Source: Kibdelosporangium banguiense
GTDB lineage: Bacteria; Actinomycetota; Actinomycetes; Mycobacteriales; Pseudonocardiaceae
NCBI RefSeq assembly: GCF_017876405.1
Contig: NZ_JAGINW010000001.1
Coordinates: 7,577,203-7,641,202, forward strand
Direction: 5' to 3'
Length of the DNA: 64,000 nucleotides
Part shown: one piece after another, positions 33,770 to 43,335 of the stretch
Position numbering within the stretch: the stretch's first letter is position 1
How the letters are laid out: each line of letters begins with the position of its first letter
Position numbers and translations under genes: made by a program
The notes under the pieces: generated by a model
What the model was told of the DNA's origin: nothing
The model's database searches: none
What the model saw: only the letters and a program-made list of their open reading frames with translations

Positions 33770-34445
33770 AGCGGTAGCCCATTCCCCAGACGGTCGCGAT
33801 TCGGGCCGGTTTGGCGGGTTCGGCTTCGATCTTCTCCCTCAGTCGTCGCACGTGGACGGTCACAGTGGACTGATCGCCGAAGTCCCAGCCCCACACCTTG
33901 GCCAGCAACTCGGTCCGGGAGAACGCGGTGCCCGCGTTGGTCATCAGGAACAACAGCAGGTCGAACTCCCTGGTGGTCAGGGAAAGATCGGCACCCCGCA
34001 GCACGGCTTTGCGCGCGCCGATCTCCAGCGTCAGGTCGCCGTCGGTGACGACCTGCTGGCCGGTGGCCGGCACCGCACGGGCCCGGCGCAGCACCGACGA
34101 CACCCGCAGTGCCAGTTCCCTGGGACTGAACGGTTTGGTGACGTAGTCGTCCGCGCCGAGCTGCAGTCCGGCGATCCGGTTCTCCTCCTCGCCCAGGGCG
34201 GTGAGCATCACCACTGGCACAGCGCTGTGCTGCCGGATCCGGCGGCACACCTCCAGCCCGTCGATGCCCGGCAGCATCAGGTCCAGCACGATCAGGTCCG
34301 GTTCGGACCTTGCCACCAGTGCGAGGGCCTGCTCGCCGTCACCTGCCACGGTCACGTCGTGCCCGGCCAGTTCGAGGTAGCGGCGCACGACGTCGCGGAC
34401 CGTCTCGTCGTCGTCCACCACCAGTACGTGCCCGTGTTCGCTCAT
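33756..34445 (-). CDS. OmpR/PhoB family response regulator
   Basis: 229 aa: receiver with VLVVDDDETV, phospho-Asp in LIVLDLMLPG and Lys in YVTKPFSPREL; winged-helix C terminus (TREFDLLLFL...TVTVHVRRLREKIE). Lies 6 nt downstream of the polytopic membrane protein gene and overlaps the kinase, so all three are one operon. Probably controls this cluster. Confidence 0.95.
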   Translation of the reverse strand: MSEHGHVLVVDDDETVRDVVRRYLELAGHDVTVAGDGEQALALVARSEPDLIVLDLMLPGIDGLEVCRRIRQHSAVPVVMLTALGEEENRIAGLQLGADDYVTKPFSPRELALRVSSVLRRARAVPATGQQVVTDGDLTLEIGARKAVLRGADLSLTTREFDLLLFLMTNAGTAFSRTELLAKVWGWDFGDQSTVTVHVRRLREKIEAEPAKPARIATVWGMGYRYDRA

Positions 34446-34451
34446 CGCCCC

Positions 34452-35747
34452 TTACCAGTTCGTCAGCAGCAAGTGGTTCACGATAAGCGCTGTGGCCGCC
34501 TGTGCCGCCAGCCACCGCTGTCTGGAGCCGGGCAGGAACGCGGCAGCGGGCACAAGCCATACCGCGAACGGCAGCCAGATCCGTTCCACCTCGGACTTGG
34601 ACAACCCGGAGACGTCGGCCAGCAGGACCACCGCGATCGCGGCCATGATCAGGGGCGACCGCCAGGCCCGGGGCAGTCCGGCGGCGACCGCGGGACCGAG
34701 CACCAGAGTCAGGCAGGCGAGGTTCGCCCAGATCCAGTACCAGTAGGGCCGGTCGTTGGCGATGCCCTGGTAATAGCGCTCGACGACCAGGTGATAGCCG
34801 TCGAACCACCAGAACCCGGCCCACGCGAAGATCGCCACCACGGCCCCGGCAGCCACCAAGGCGAGCACCAACGTACGCCAGCTCCGCGTCATCGCGCACA
34901 CGACCAGCGCGAGCACCCCGATCAGCACCAGGCCGTACGACAGGAACACGCCGAAGCCCAGCAGCAGTCCGCCGCCCAGCGCCGAGAGCCTGGTCCGCAA
35001 GGCCAGCAACGCTATCCCGGCCGCGGTCACCCCGGCGAACATCCCGTCCGCGGAGACCCCCATCCACACCGCGCCGGGGAACAGCACGGCGAACGGCAGG
35101 ACGGCCCTGGCCAGGTCCGGCTTACCCAACGCGGCCAGCGTCACCGGCACGGCGACCGCGACCACGCCACCGGCCAGGACGCAGAAGATCCCGGCCCAGG
35201 TGCCACCCGGCAGGCCCAGCCGGTCGAGCCAGACAAAGACCAGCGTGGCGCCAGGCGGGTGCCCGGCGACGTGCGTGGTCCACGAATCGTGCTGGAAATC
35301 CAGGATCCGGGACGAGAACGTCCGCAGCATCAAACCGATGTCGGTGATCCCGCCGACCTCGCTGAGGTACTCGTCCTGGCTGGTCAGCTGCCCGGCCACG
35401 CCCCGCTGCCAGCCGTCGATCAGGGCGAGCGAGAAGGTCCAGCCCACGCTCGCGAGGTACGCCAGCCCGAGCAGCCGCCGCCATGCGAGGCGCGCTGCGA
35501 GGCCTGGTCCCCAGGCGATCACCGCGATCGCGAGCATGATGGACAGCGGTGTACCGATTCCGACGTGCGGCAGCCATTCGCCCAGGATCGGCCATTCCCC
35601 GAACGTGGACGGCGCGCCCGGGAAGTGACCGCTGCCCGAGAGCCGGATGCCGAAACCGAAGCCGACGGCGATCGCGGCGAGCAGAAGCGCGAGCGCCACC
35701 AGTTCGCCCCGGACTCGCCGCGTCCGGGTGGCTGATCTCAACGACAC
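34452..35747 (-). CDS. Polytopic membrane protein, GT-C glycosyltransferase-like
   Basis: 431 aa from a GTG at 35747. About ten membrane helices. A loop between helices 2 and 4 has acidic and aromatic residues (SQDEYLSEVGGITDIG and HPPGATLVFVWLD) where GT-C enzymes, which use polyprenyl-phosphate sugars, place their catalytic loop. A further aromatic loop, GFWWFDGYHLVVERYYQG, is present. GT-C membership is inferred from topology and cluster context. It is the first gene of the leftward operon with the two-component system. Confidence 0.72.
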   Translation of the reverse strand: MSLRSATRTRRVRGELVALALLLAAIAVGFGFGIRLSGSGHFPGAPSTFGEWPILGEWLPHVGIGTPLSIMLAIAVIAWGPGLAARLAWRRLLGLAYLASVGWTFSLALIDGWQRGVAGQLTSQDEYLSEVGGITDIGLMLRTFSSRILDFQHDSWTTHVAGHPPGATLVFVWLDRLGLPGGTWAGIFCVLAGGVVAVAVPVTLAALGKPDLARAVLPFAVLFPGAVWMGVSADGMFAGVTAAGIALLALRTRLSALGGGLLLGFGVFLSYGLVLIGVLALVVCAMTRSWRTLVLALVAAGAVVAIFAWAGFWWFDGYHLVVERYYQGIANDRPYWYWIWANLACLTLVLGPAVAAGLPRAWRSPLIMAAIAVVLLADVSGLSKSEVERIWLPFAVWLVPAAAFLPGSRQRWLAAQAATALIVNHLLLTNW

Positions 35748-35806
35748 CGCTGCACCGTAGCGGTGACCGGATGGTGGCGACACCGGGCAACGCCATCCGT
35801 CAGAAC

Positions 35807-35836
35807 TTCGTAAGGAGTTCGCGAACGTCATAGATT
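35807..35836 (+). promoter_or_regulatory. Candidate response-regulator site and promoter between divergent operons
   Basis: Two 11-bp-spaced TTCG units, TTCGTAAGGAG (35807) and TTCGCGAACGT (35818), the second forming the palindrome GTTCGCGAAC (35817-35826). A TAGATT -10-like hexamer follows at 35831. The 11-bp direct-repeat spacing is typical for OmpR-family regulators. Inferred. Confidence 0.45.
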
Positions 35837-35867
35837 GGTAAGCGCCACAACGGTTCCACGACCTTCC

Positions 35868-36539
35868 ATGAAGGACTTGAATCCTGGCATGGACATGATC
35901 GATGTGGTGCTGCCGTGCCTGGACGAGGCCGCGGCGTTGCCCCTGGTGCTGAATGCGTTGCCGCAGGGATTCAGGGCGATCGTCGTGGACAACGGGTCCG
36001 CGGACGGCTCCCCGGAGATCGCCGGGAACCTGGGCGCGAAGGTGATCCACGAACCCCGGAAGGGCTACGGTGCGGCCGTCCACACCGGACTGGAGTATGC
36101 GACTTCGGACCTGGTGTGCTTCATGGACGCGGACGCCTCCCTCGATCCTGCCGACCTTCCCAGGCTCGTCGAAGCACTCCACGACGGCGCTGACATGGCC
36201 GTGGGCAAGCGCGTCCCGGTCAGGCGCGGCGTGTGGCCATGGCATGCACGGGCAGGCAACGCGGTTCTCGCTGCCCTGATGCGGCGCCGCGGACTGGCCG
36301 TCACGGACATCGCACCGATCCGCGCCGCACATCGGGAAAAGCTTCTCGCGCTGGGCATCCAGGACCGTGCCTTCGGCTATCCGCTTGAACTGCTCGTGCG
36401 GGCTGCGGAAAACCATTGGCGCGTGACCGAACTCGAGGTCGGTTACCGATCACGGGCGGCGGGCACGAAGTCCAAGGTCTCCGGTTCGGTCAAGGGCACA
36501 CTGCGCGCGATCCGGGACATGTCAGGGGTGCTGCGATGA
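35868..36539 (+). CDS. Glycosyltransferase family 2
   Basis: About 223 aa from the ATG at 35868; ATGs at 35889 and 35895 are also possible (the last gives MIDVVLPCLDEA, a common GT2 opening). GT-A fold landmarks: VVDNGSADGSPEIA and the DxD-like CFMDADASLDP. The C-terminal region has no membrane helices, so it is the soluble, DPM-synthase-like form. It begins the rightward arm of the cluster and overlaps the next gene by 4 bp (ATGA). Confidence 0.88.
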   Translation: MKDLNPGMDMIDVVLPCLDEAAALPLVLNALPQGFRAIVVDNGSADGSPEIAGNLGAKVIHEPRKGYGAAVHTGLEYATSDLVCFMDADASLDPADLPRLVEALHDGADMAVGKRVPVRRGVWPWHARAGNAVLAALMRRRGLAVTDIAPIRAAHREKLLALGIQDRAFGYPLELLVRAAENHWRVTELEVGYRSRAAGTKSKVSGSVKGTLRAIRDMSGVLR

Positions 36540-37174
36540 CGTGCCTGCTCGTCGTGGCCAAGGCGCCAGTGCCAGGCTTGGCCAAGACCCGGCTCTGCCC
36601 ACCCGCCACCCCGCAGGAGGCCGCGGATATCGCGGCCGCCGCGCTGCTGGACACCCTGGACGCGGTGTTCGCTGTCCCGGGCAGCACTCCTGTCGTGGCC
36701 TTCACCGGCGATCTCGTCCAGGCTGCCAGGCGTGACGAACTGGCTGCGGCGCTGGATCGGGCGATGGTCATTCCCCAGCGCGGCGCGACCTTCGGCGAGC
36801 GGCTCGCCAATGCCCATGCCGACATCGCCGCGCTTGGCGTGCACGTGCTGCAGATCGGGATGGACACTCCGCAAGTCACCCCTGAGCTGTTGCTCGGTGC
36901 CATCGACCGGCTCACGGACCTGGACGCCGTGCTGGGATTCGCTGCCGACGGCGGGTGGTGGGCGCTCGGCCTGCAGAATCCGCGTGAGGCGGCCGTGCTG
37001 CGTGATGTCCCGATGTCCCGGCCCGACACCGGTGACCTGACGTTCCAGGCATTCGGCCATCTGCGAATCGGCCACCTGCCCGTCCTGTCCGATGTGGACA
37101 CGATGGCCGACGCCCGGCACGTCGCCGCGAGGATGACGACCGGCCGGTTCGCGTCGTTGGTGGGTGTCCGGTGA
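36536..37174 (+). CDS. DUF2064 (TIGR04282-like) glycosyltransferase/nucleotidyltransferase
   Basis: 212 aa from an ATG overlapping the previous stop. The N terminus LLVVAKAPVPGLAKTRLCPP is the classic DUF2064 signature, with IGMDTPQVTPELL as the metal/acceptor loop. The fold is a nucleotide-diphospho-sugar transferase. The family is annotated by association with arsenosugar biosynthesis, but no ArsM or radical-SAM partner is present, so that role is not supported here. The next gene starts at an overlapping GTGA. Confidence 0.9.
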   Translation: MTCLLVVAKAPVPGLAKTRLCPPATPQEAADIAAAALLDTLDAVFAVPGSTPVVAFTGDLVQAARRDELAAALDRAMVIPQRGATFGERLANAHADIAALGVHVLQIGMDTPQVTPELLLGAIDRLTDLDAVLGFAADGGWWALGLQNPREAAVLRDVPMSRPDTGDLTFQAFGHLRIGHLPVLSDVDTMADARHVAARMTTGRFASLVGVR

Positions 37175-37776
37175 ACGGGTTCGATCTCGCTCTGCAGGGC
37201 CAGGTGTGCTGGCTGGAACTGGCCACGGGCGAACGCGTGGCACTGTCGGTCGACCGCTGGCAGGCGGCGCCCGGGCCCAGTGACGAGATGATGCTGGCGC
37301 ACTGCGTCGGCCCGACCCTGGACATCGGATGCGGCCCGGGCAGACTGACGCGTGCGCTGGCCGATCGTGGTGTGCTCGCGCTGGGGATCGACGTGTCCCC
37401 GGTCGCGGTCGGCCTGACGCTCTCGCGCGGCGGTATCGCCCTGTGCAGGGACGTGTTCGGCCCGATCCCGGGTACGGGGCGGTGGCACACGGTGCTGCTC
37501 GCCGACGGGAACATCGGGATCGGCGGCGACCCCGTCCGGCTGCTGCGCCGGATCGGTGAACTCCTCGCGCCGCATGGCAGCGCCCTGGTCGAGATCGACC
37601 CGCCGGGTTCAGGCGTACGCCACAGGCCGGTCCGGCTGAACGGCGACGGGGACTGGTTCCCGTGGGCGTGGCTTGGTGCGGACGCGGTCGCCGATACCGC
37701 GCGTGAGGCAGGCATGCGGGCGAAGTGGCTCGCTGAGGACGGCGGCCGCTGGTTCGCCGAACTGGTACCGGCATGA
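37171..37776 (+). CDS. Class I SAM-dependent methyltransferase
   Basis: 201 aa. Motif I is LDIGCGPGRLTRAL, with GIDVSPVAVGL as the adenosine-binding acidic loop and DPPGSG nearby. Short N-terminal lid. It overlaps both neighbours by 4 bp (GTGA, ATGA). Its acceptor is probably a product of the glycosyltransferases in the same operon. No substrate motif is recognisable. Confidence 0.88.
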   Translation: MNGFDLALQGQVCWLELATGERVALSVDRWQAAPGPSDEMMLAHCVGPTLDIGCGPGRLTRALADRGVLALGIDVSPVAVGLTLSRGGIALCRDVFGPIPGTGRWHTVLLADGNIGIGGDPVRLLRRIGELLAPHGSALVEIDPPGSGVRHRPVRLNGDGDWFPWAWLGADAVADTAREAGMRAKWLAEDGGRWFAELVPA

Positions 37777-38828
37777 AGTTCACCAGTGCCGCGCATCATG
37801 AGAAGGCCACGTCCAGGATCGGCCTGTGGCTGGGGATCGCGTTCCTGACATGTTTCGTGACCGGCCTGATCAGCCATACGATCCAGCACCCGCCGTCCTG
37901 GTTCTTCTGGCCGTCCCGGCCGGTGGACCTCTACCGGATCACCCAGGGCGTGCACGTCGTCTCGGGCGTCGCGGCGATCCCGTTGCTGCTGGCCAAACTC
38001 TGGTCGGTCTACCCGAAGCTCTTCCAGCGCCCCCTTGTGCGCTCGTTGCCGCACGCCCTGGAACGCGGTTCGATCCTGGTGCTGTCCGGGGCGGCCTTCT
38101 TCGAGCTGGTCACCGGTATCTTCAATGTCGCCCAGAACTATCTGTGGAGCTTCTATTTCCCGGACGCGCACTACGCGGTCGCCTGGGTCGCCGTCGGCTC
38201 GATCCTGGTGCACATCGCGGTGAAACTGCCGGTCATCCGCCGGGCCCTGCGGCGCGACCCGTTGCCCGATCCCGCCAGGCGCGCGTTCCTGCGGACCACG
38301 CTGCTCGCATCCGGAGCCGCCGTCGTGGCCACCGCGGGTGTGACGGTTCCCTTCCTGCGCGACGTTTCCGCGCTGGCCTGGCGATCGGCGACCGGCCTGC
38401 CGGTGAACCGGACCGCAGCGGCCGCCGGGGTCACGTTCGATCCGGCGTGGACGTTGGACGTCGCAGGCCGGATGTTCACGCTCGAGCAACTCGCTGCGAT
38501 GCCGCAGACCACGGCCGACCTGCCGATCGCCTGTGTCGAAGGCTGGAGCCAGTCGGCCGGCTGGACCGGGGTACCCATTGCCGACCTGTTGGCAGCCGCG
38601 GGCGTCCAGCCAGGCACAGCGGTGAAAGTCCACTCGATGGAACGAGACGGGCTCTACCGGACCAGCGTGCTTCCCGGTGAACACACAAGCGATCCGTTGA
38701 CGCTGCTGGCATTGCGGTGTAACGGCGAGGTGCTGAGCATGGATCACGGCTACCCGTGCCGGATCATGGCTCCCAGTCGTCCGGGCGTGTTGCAGACGAA
38801 GTGGGTCAACCGCCTGGAGGTGTTGTGA
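37773..38828 (+). CDS. b-type membrane domain fused to sulfite-oxidase-type molybdopterin domain
   Basis: 351 aa. Residues 1-150 contain four membrane helices with histidines at 36, 61, 94, 133 and 147, suggesting a cytochrome b561-like heme domain. At 169 an internal RRAFLRTTLLASGAAVV looks like a twin-arginine signal placed inside the protein. From about 215 to the end is an oxidoreductase molybdopterin domain with the molybdenum-ligand Cys254 in PIACVEGWSQ and the late CRIMAPSRPG segment. This is a shortened YedY/sulfite-oxidase-like catalytic unit covalently joined to its likely quinone-linked electron partner. Confidence 0.85.
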   Translation: MKFTSAAHHEKATSRIGLWLGIAFLTCFVTGLISHTIQHPPSWFFWPSRPVDLYRITQGVHVVSGVAAIPLLLAKLWSVYPKLFQRPLVRSLPHALERGSILVLSGAAFFELVTGIFNVAQNYLWSFYFPDAHYAVAWVAVGSILVHIAVKLPVIRRALRRDPLPDPARRAFLRTTLLASGAAVVATAGVTVPFLRDVSALAWRSATGLPVNRTAAAAGVTFDPAWTLDVAGRMFTLEQLAAMPQTTADLPIACVEGWSQSAGWTGVPIADLLAAAGVQPGTAVKVHSMERDGLYRTSVLPGEHTSDPLTLLALRCNGEVLSMDHGYPCRIMAPSRPGVLQTKWVNRLEVL

Positions 38829-39205
38829 AGACACGGGTTCTGCTCGGCACCGCAGGGCTGGCGATGATGGCCTGGGGTGCGTTGCTGGCGTTCGAGGTGC
38901 CGCAGATCTCCGAGTTCGGCGCGTGGTTCGTGGCTGGGCCGATCGTGCATGACCTTCTGCTCGCCCCGCTTGTCGGCGCCGTCGGCTTGGTCGTCAAAGG
39001 TCCGGCCAAGGCCGGCGCGGTCGTTTCCGGGGTGCTGGTTCTGATCGCGATTCCCTTGCTGTGGCAGGAGAACGTGCCGGTCAATCCCGGCCTGCACGAC
39101 CGGGACTACCTGGCTGGGCTGGCGATCAGTCTCGGCGTGGTCTGGCTGCTGGTCGCGGCGGCGATGATCGGAAAACGCCTGCGTGAACTGCCCAGGTTCG
39201 ATTAG
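38825..39205 (+). CDS. Small membrane protein, last gene of the cluster
   Basis: 126 aa from a GTG at 38825 that overlaps the preceding stop (GTGA), with GGAGG just upstream. About four hydrophobic helices with a HDLLLAPL motif and an external loop QENVPVNPGLHDRDY. No family recognised. The position suggests a structural partner of the molybdopterin membrane protein. Confidence 0.78.
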   Translation: MKTRVLLGTAGLAMMAWGALLAFEVPQISEFGAWFVAGPIVHDLLLAPLVGAVGLVVKGPAKAGAVVSGVLVLIAIPLLWQENVPVNPGLHDRDYLAGLAISLGVVWLLVAAAMIGKRLRELPRFD

Positions 39206-39243
39206 TTCGTATCGCGAATTGAGCGTTAGCCTGACCAGAACAG

Positions 39244-42200
39244 TCAGGGACAAGGCGGCTGGTAGCCGACGGTGTCCTCGAAGTACTGGGCCCATTCCTG
39301 CGGGGAGATGGGTTGGCCGGCCAGGTCGCAGACCTTGTCGGCGACGGTCTGGTAGTCGGTGTCCCACAGTTTGACGGTGCCGTCTGCCACTGTGACGACG
39401 GTTCGGTTGTCGGAAGCGAAAGCCGCCGCCGCGGGCCTGGGATGCGACAGAACGGCCTTGGGGGTGGGATGTTGGCGGTCTTCGATGTTCCAGAGCCGGG
39501 TGGTGCGGTCACGTCCCGTGGAGATGAGAGTGTTCCCGTCAGGGCTGAAGTTGACGGCATGGACACTGTCGGTGTGGCCGGTGATCGTGGTCGTCGCGGA
39601 CGGGGACGTGCGGTCGGTTATGTCCCAGAGCCGGATGGTCCAGTCGTAGGAGGTGCTGGCCAGGAACTTGCCGTCCGGGCTGAAGCGCACACCGACGACT
39701 GCCTCAGTGTGGTGCGTGTGAAAGGCGATCTGCTGTGGGGATGCAGGGTTCCGCGTGTCCCACAGCCGGACACCGTGGTTGGTGTCGCCGGTGGCCATCA
39801 GGTTGCCGTCGGGGCTGAAGTCCACTGCGTTGACGTTCTTGAAGTCGTCGTCCAGGGTCGTGACGGGATGCGGGGTGGTGGGGTCGCTGACGTCCCAGAC
39901 GATGGCCTTGCCCGAATTGTCCCCGGTGACCAGGACTTTGCCGCCGGGATGGAATGCGACGGCGACGAGATTGTGCACGGGTTGCCGGGCCAACTGGCGT
40001 GGTGCGTGTGATGGGTCGAGCTCCCACAGGGTGAATTCTTCGCCATTGTCGACTGTGGCGGCTATCTGACCGGAGTTCGCCGGGCCGAGGAACACGCGGC
40101 CTGAGCCGGTGACGATCGTGCGGTGGTCATGACTGGTCGCCCGGACCGCGTCAGGGTTGCGGCGCTGGTCGAGGTAGGCGGCCAGAGGGGCGTGCCACAT
40201 GTAGAAGTTACCGTCGACACCGCCCGTGGCCAGTACTGTCCCGTCAGGACTGAAGGCCAGGCCGGTGATCTGTTTCCCCAGCTCGATCTTGACCGGTTTC
40301 GGGTTGTCCGCATCGCACGGCCAGACCTGATATCCCTGGGCGAACGCACGCGTGCGCCCGTCCGGGCTGGAAACGCTCCGGGGCTTGGAATCAGCGCATT
40401 GGCTGGTCTGTTCCGCGGGCAACTCGGCCGGGTGAGCCGGGTCTGTCACGTTCCATCGACGGGTCGTGTAATCCTCGTGGGTGACCACGATCGTGTGCCC
40501 GTCGGGAGCGAAGGTCGCGTCGCGTATCGCTTTGTCAGAGCCGTCCAATGTGGCCAACGGCTTAGCGGTGCCCGGGTCGGTGACGTCCCACAGCTGTGCT
40601 CCTTTGGCGCTCGCGGTGAACAGCACACGGATGGTGGCTGCAGGACTGAACGCGAGACAGCACACCTCTCCGGTAACAGGCAATGTCCCCAACGGTCTGT
40701 GCTGGCGGGGATTGCTTGGGTCCCACAGTTGTGCGACGCCGTCGTTGGTGCCGATGGCCAGCAACTGCCCGTCAGCGCTGAACGCGACGGCGTTCACCCA
40801 GTCGCCACCTGACCGGAACCGGCTGACATAAGGGGTTGTGGAGGTAAGCACTGCGCTGCGGGCTTCGAGTGTGTCGGCCGTGTGGTGCGCAGCCACGGCC
40901 AGTTGCATTGCCAGCGCTGGATTGGTGGCACGTAGACCGGATGCAAGCGTGCCAACCTTTTGGGACACGGCCATGTCCCGCTGTCGTTGAGCCTGGTCGC
41001 TCTGCCACCACGCGACTCCGCCTGCTGCCATCGCAAGGAGAACCAATACACCCAGAAGTGCCACCATGCGTCTCAGTCGGCGGACGCCGCGCTGCTGTTC
41101 GCGTCGGCTCGCGGCGAGGAACTCACGTTCCATCGGGGTGAGGTCCCCGGCGTGGTCGTCGGCCCACGCGGCGGACATGGCCAGCGCGGCACCGTGATAC
41201 AGCAGATCCTGGCGTTGGCCCTGGTGCTGCCAGACGTCCGCGGCCTCGGTCATGCGTTGGTGCACGTGCAGACCGGTACGGTCGGCCTCGATCCAGTCAC
41301 GCAGTCTCGGCCATGCGCTGAGCAACGCCTCGTGGGTGATCTCGACCGTGCCAGTGTCCACTGTGAGCAGTCGAGCCCCGACGAACGCGCCGACGACATT
41401 GTCGAGATCCTCGTCCGGCACAAGCCGCCGAAGCTGATCCATCGTGCCGCGCCGGCGGGTCTGCCCGGCGTCCTGGCCCACTTGCACCAGGCGCAGCAGA
41501 ACCTTGCGGGCGACATTCTGCCCGGCCGGATCCAGCCGGGCGAAGGCACGTTCGGCGGTCGTGGCGATCGCTGAACGGATACCACCGGTGAGCTGGTATC
41601 CATCCACGGTCAGCAGCCGGTCCTCGCGGTGCTGCCAGGTGGTCAGCAGTGCGTGCGCGAGCAGCGGGAGCGCTCCGGGTTCGTAGGGCGCGGTCATGTC
41701 GGGCGTGATTCCCAAGTCGCGCAACAACAGTTCGACACGCCACGCGCCAGCGCGGGCACCAACCCGGCCCGCAACAGCGACGACTTCCCTGCACCTGACG
41801 GCGCCACCACGGCTACAGGTCCGCCATCGTGCAGCCGCTGCGTCAGGACATCCGTCAGCGCCACGACGGCCCGCTCACGCCCGAAGAACCAGCTGGCGTC
41901 CTCCGGTCCGAACGCCGCCAGTCCCGGATACGGGCACTGGTCTGTGTCCGACGGCAACACCTGCTCCGGAATCGCCACATCTGGCCTGTCCGGCGGCGCG
42001 GGCACCAGGGCCGACAGCTGACCGCCTGCGTCCAGTACCTCGTCACAACGCCTGGCCAGATCCAGCGTGACCCGTTTGTCCCCGTTCTCGATCTTGCTCA
42101 GGTACCCCTTGCTGTAGTGCACCAGGCGTGCCAGCCCGGCCAGCGAGAGCTCCCGCTTGGCACGCCAGCGCCGCAACTCACCGCCGAATGTCCCGAATGG

Positions 42201-42248
42201 ACCAGGTGAAACGTCCGGATCAGCCGTTTCCCGCTGTTGTCTGTCCAT
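39244..42248 (-). pseudogene. HTH-nSTAND-WD40 protein with deleted ATPase core
   Basis: The 5' part (from ATG 42248) encodes an XRE helix-turn-helix (LAGLARLVHYSKGYLSKIENG), a linker, and the start of an nSTAND ATPase with intact Walker A (APSGAGKSSLLRAGLVPAL). It then shifts out of frame and stops at 41694. The 3' part, in another frame (39244 to about 41760), resumes at LLLRDLG...YEPGALPLLAHALL, normally the end of the ATPase domain, then a membrane helix and many WD40 repeats (e.g. VNFSPDGNTLISTGRD). The roughly 200 residues normally between, including Walker B, are missing. One internal deletion with frameshift explains it. Confidence 0.85.
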
Positions 42249-42336
42249 CAGGAGACAGTCACTCCTCGACACTCGATGTAACACCTTGTGTTCGGAAACT
42301 ACGCCAAGTCACCGAGGTGTGCACCAGGAGCAGAGG

Positions 42337-43212
42337 TCAGTCGGGCGACGGCTGTTCCTCCTGCGAGGCGGCCCAGGACGAGAGCAGGCGCAACGCCTCC
42401 TCGGACGGCGAACCGGGTTCGGCGGCGTAGATGGTGAGGGTCAGGCCTGGTTCCGCGGCCATCTCCAGGCCTTCGTAGGCGAGTGTCATGCGCCCGACGA
42501 CGGGGTGGTGGAAGGTTTTCGAGCCGGTGCCGTGCTGGCGGACGTTGTGGGCACCCCAGCGGGTCCGGAACTCGTCGCTGCGGGTCGACAGTTCGCCGAT
42601 CAGGTCGTGCAATCCCTTGTCGTGCGGGTAGCGGCCCGCTTCGGTGCGCAGAATGGCCACGCAGATGTCGGCGAATCGGTCCCAGTCCGGATAGAACCGG
42701 TACGAGGCGGAGTCGAGGAACTGGAACCGGGCAAGGTTCGTCGGCCGCTGCGGGTTGGCGTAGGCGTCCGCGTAGAACGCCCGGGCAAGCCGGTTCGCCG
42801 CCAGCACGTCCATCCGGCCGTTGCGGACGAACGCGGGCCCTTCGGTGATCGCGTCGAGAGTCCACTGCAGACTCTGGTGCGGGACCCATTGCTTGACCCT
42901 CGACCGTTTGGGGCGCACGATCGCGCTCGTGCCGTCGGCGGCATGGGCCAGATCGAACAGGTGTGCCCGCTCTGCCTCATCGAGCTGCAACGCACGCGCC
43001 ACAGCGTCCAGCACACCGGCCGAGACCCCGGCGAGGGTGCCTCGCTCCAGTTTCGAGTAGTACTCGATGCTCACGTCGGCCAGCGCGGCGACCTCGCTGC
43101 GGCGTAGTCCCGGCACCCGGCGGTTGCTCCCGGCGGGCAGGCCGGCCTGGTCCGGGCTGATCTTGGCTCGCCGCGAGACGAGGAACTCGCGGACCTCCTT
43201 GCGATTGTCCAC
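42337..43212 (-). CDS. XRE family regulator with MmyB-like ligand domain
   Basis: 291 aa from a GTG at 43212. N-terminal HTH (RVPGLRRSEVAALADVSIEYYSKLERG) followed by the MmyB-like domain (HQSLQWTLDAITEGPAFVRNGRMDVLAANRLARAFY, given here as two adjoining stretches, the second from GPAFVRNGRMD). These proteins usually repress a divergent dehydrogenase or short-chain reductase gene, which matches the neighbouring zinc dehydrogenase. Confidence 0.92.
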   Translation of the reverse strand: MDNRKEVREFLVSRRAKISPDQAGLPAGSNRRVPGLRRSEVAALADVSIEYYSKLERGTLAGVSAGVLDAVARALQLDEAERAHLFDLAHAADGTSAIVRPKRSRVKQWVPHQSLQWTLDAITEGPAFVRNGRMDVLAANRLARAFYADAYANPQRPTNLARFQFLDSASYRFYPDWDRFADICVAILRTEAGRYPHDKGLHDLIGELSTRSDEFRTRWGAHNVRQHGTGSKTFHHPVVGRMTLAYEGLEMAAEPGLTLTIYAAEPGSPSEEALRLLSSWAASQEEQPSPD

Positions 43213-43335
43213 ACTGTCACGGTAAGGCCTCCGGCCCTGACGAGGGGTGCACTGCCGGTACACCTTTCAGCAGGGTCTCCCTGATCCCGGCCGGTACGGA
43301 GTTGGCTGGGACATGTACTCGAAGGGAGAACAATC

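Noticed and set aside
33666..35735. 689-aa open frame opposite the two-component and GT-C-like genes
   Set aside because: Antisense, extreme Gln/Arg/Gly/Pro composition, crosses several real genes.
36536..37174. Arsenosugar biosynthesis locus
   Set aside because: Only the DUF2064 and GT2 families match; no ArsM methyltransferase, radical-SAM ArsS or nucleoside phosphorylase is present.
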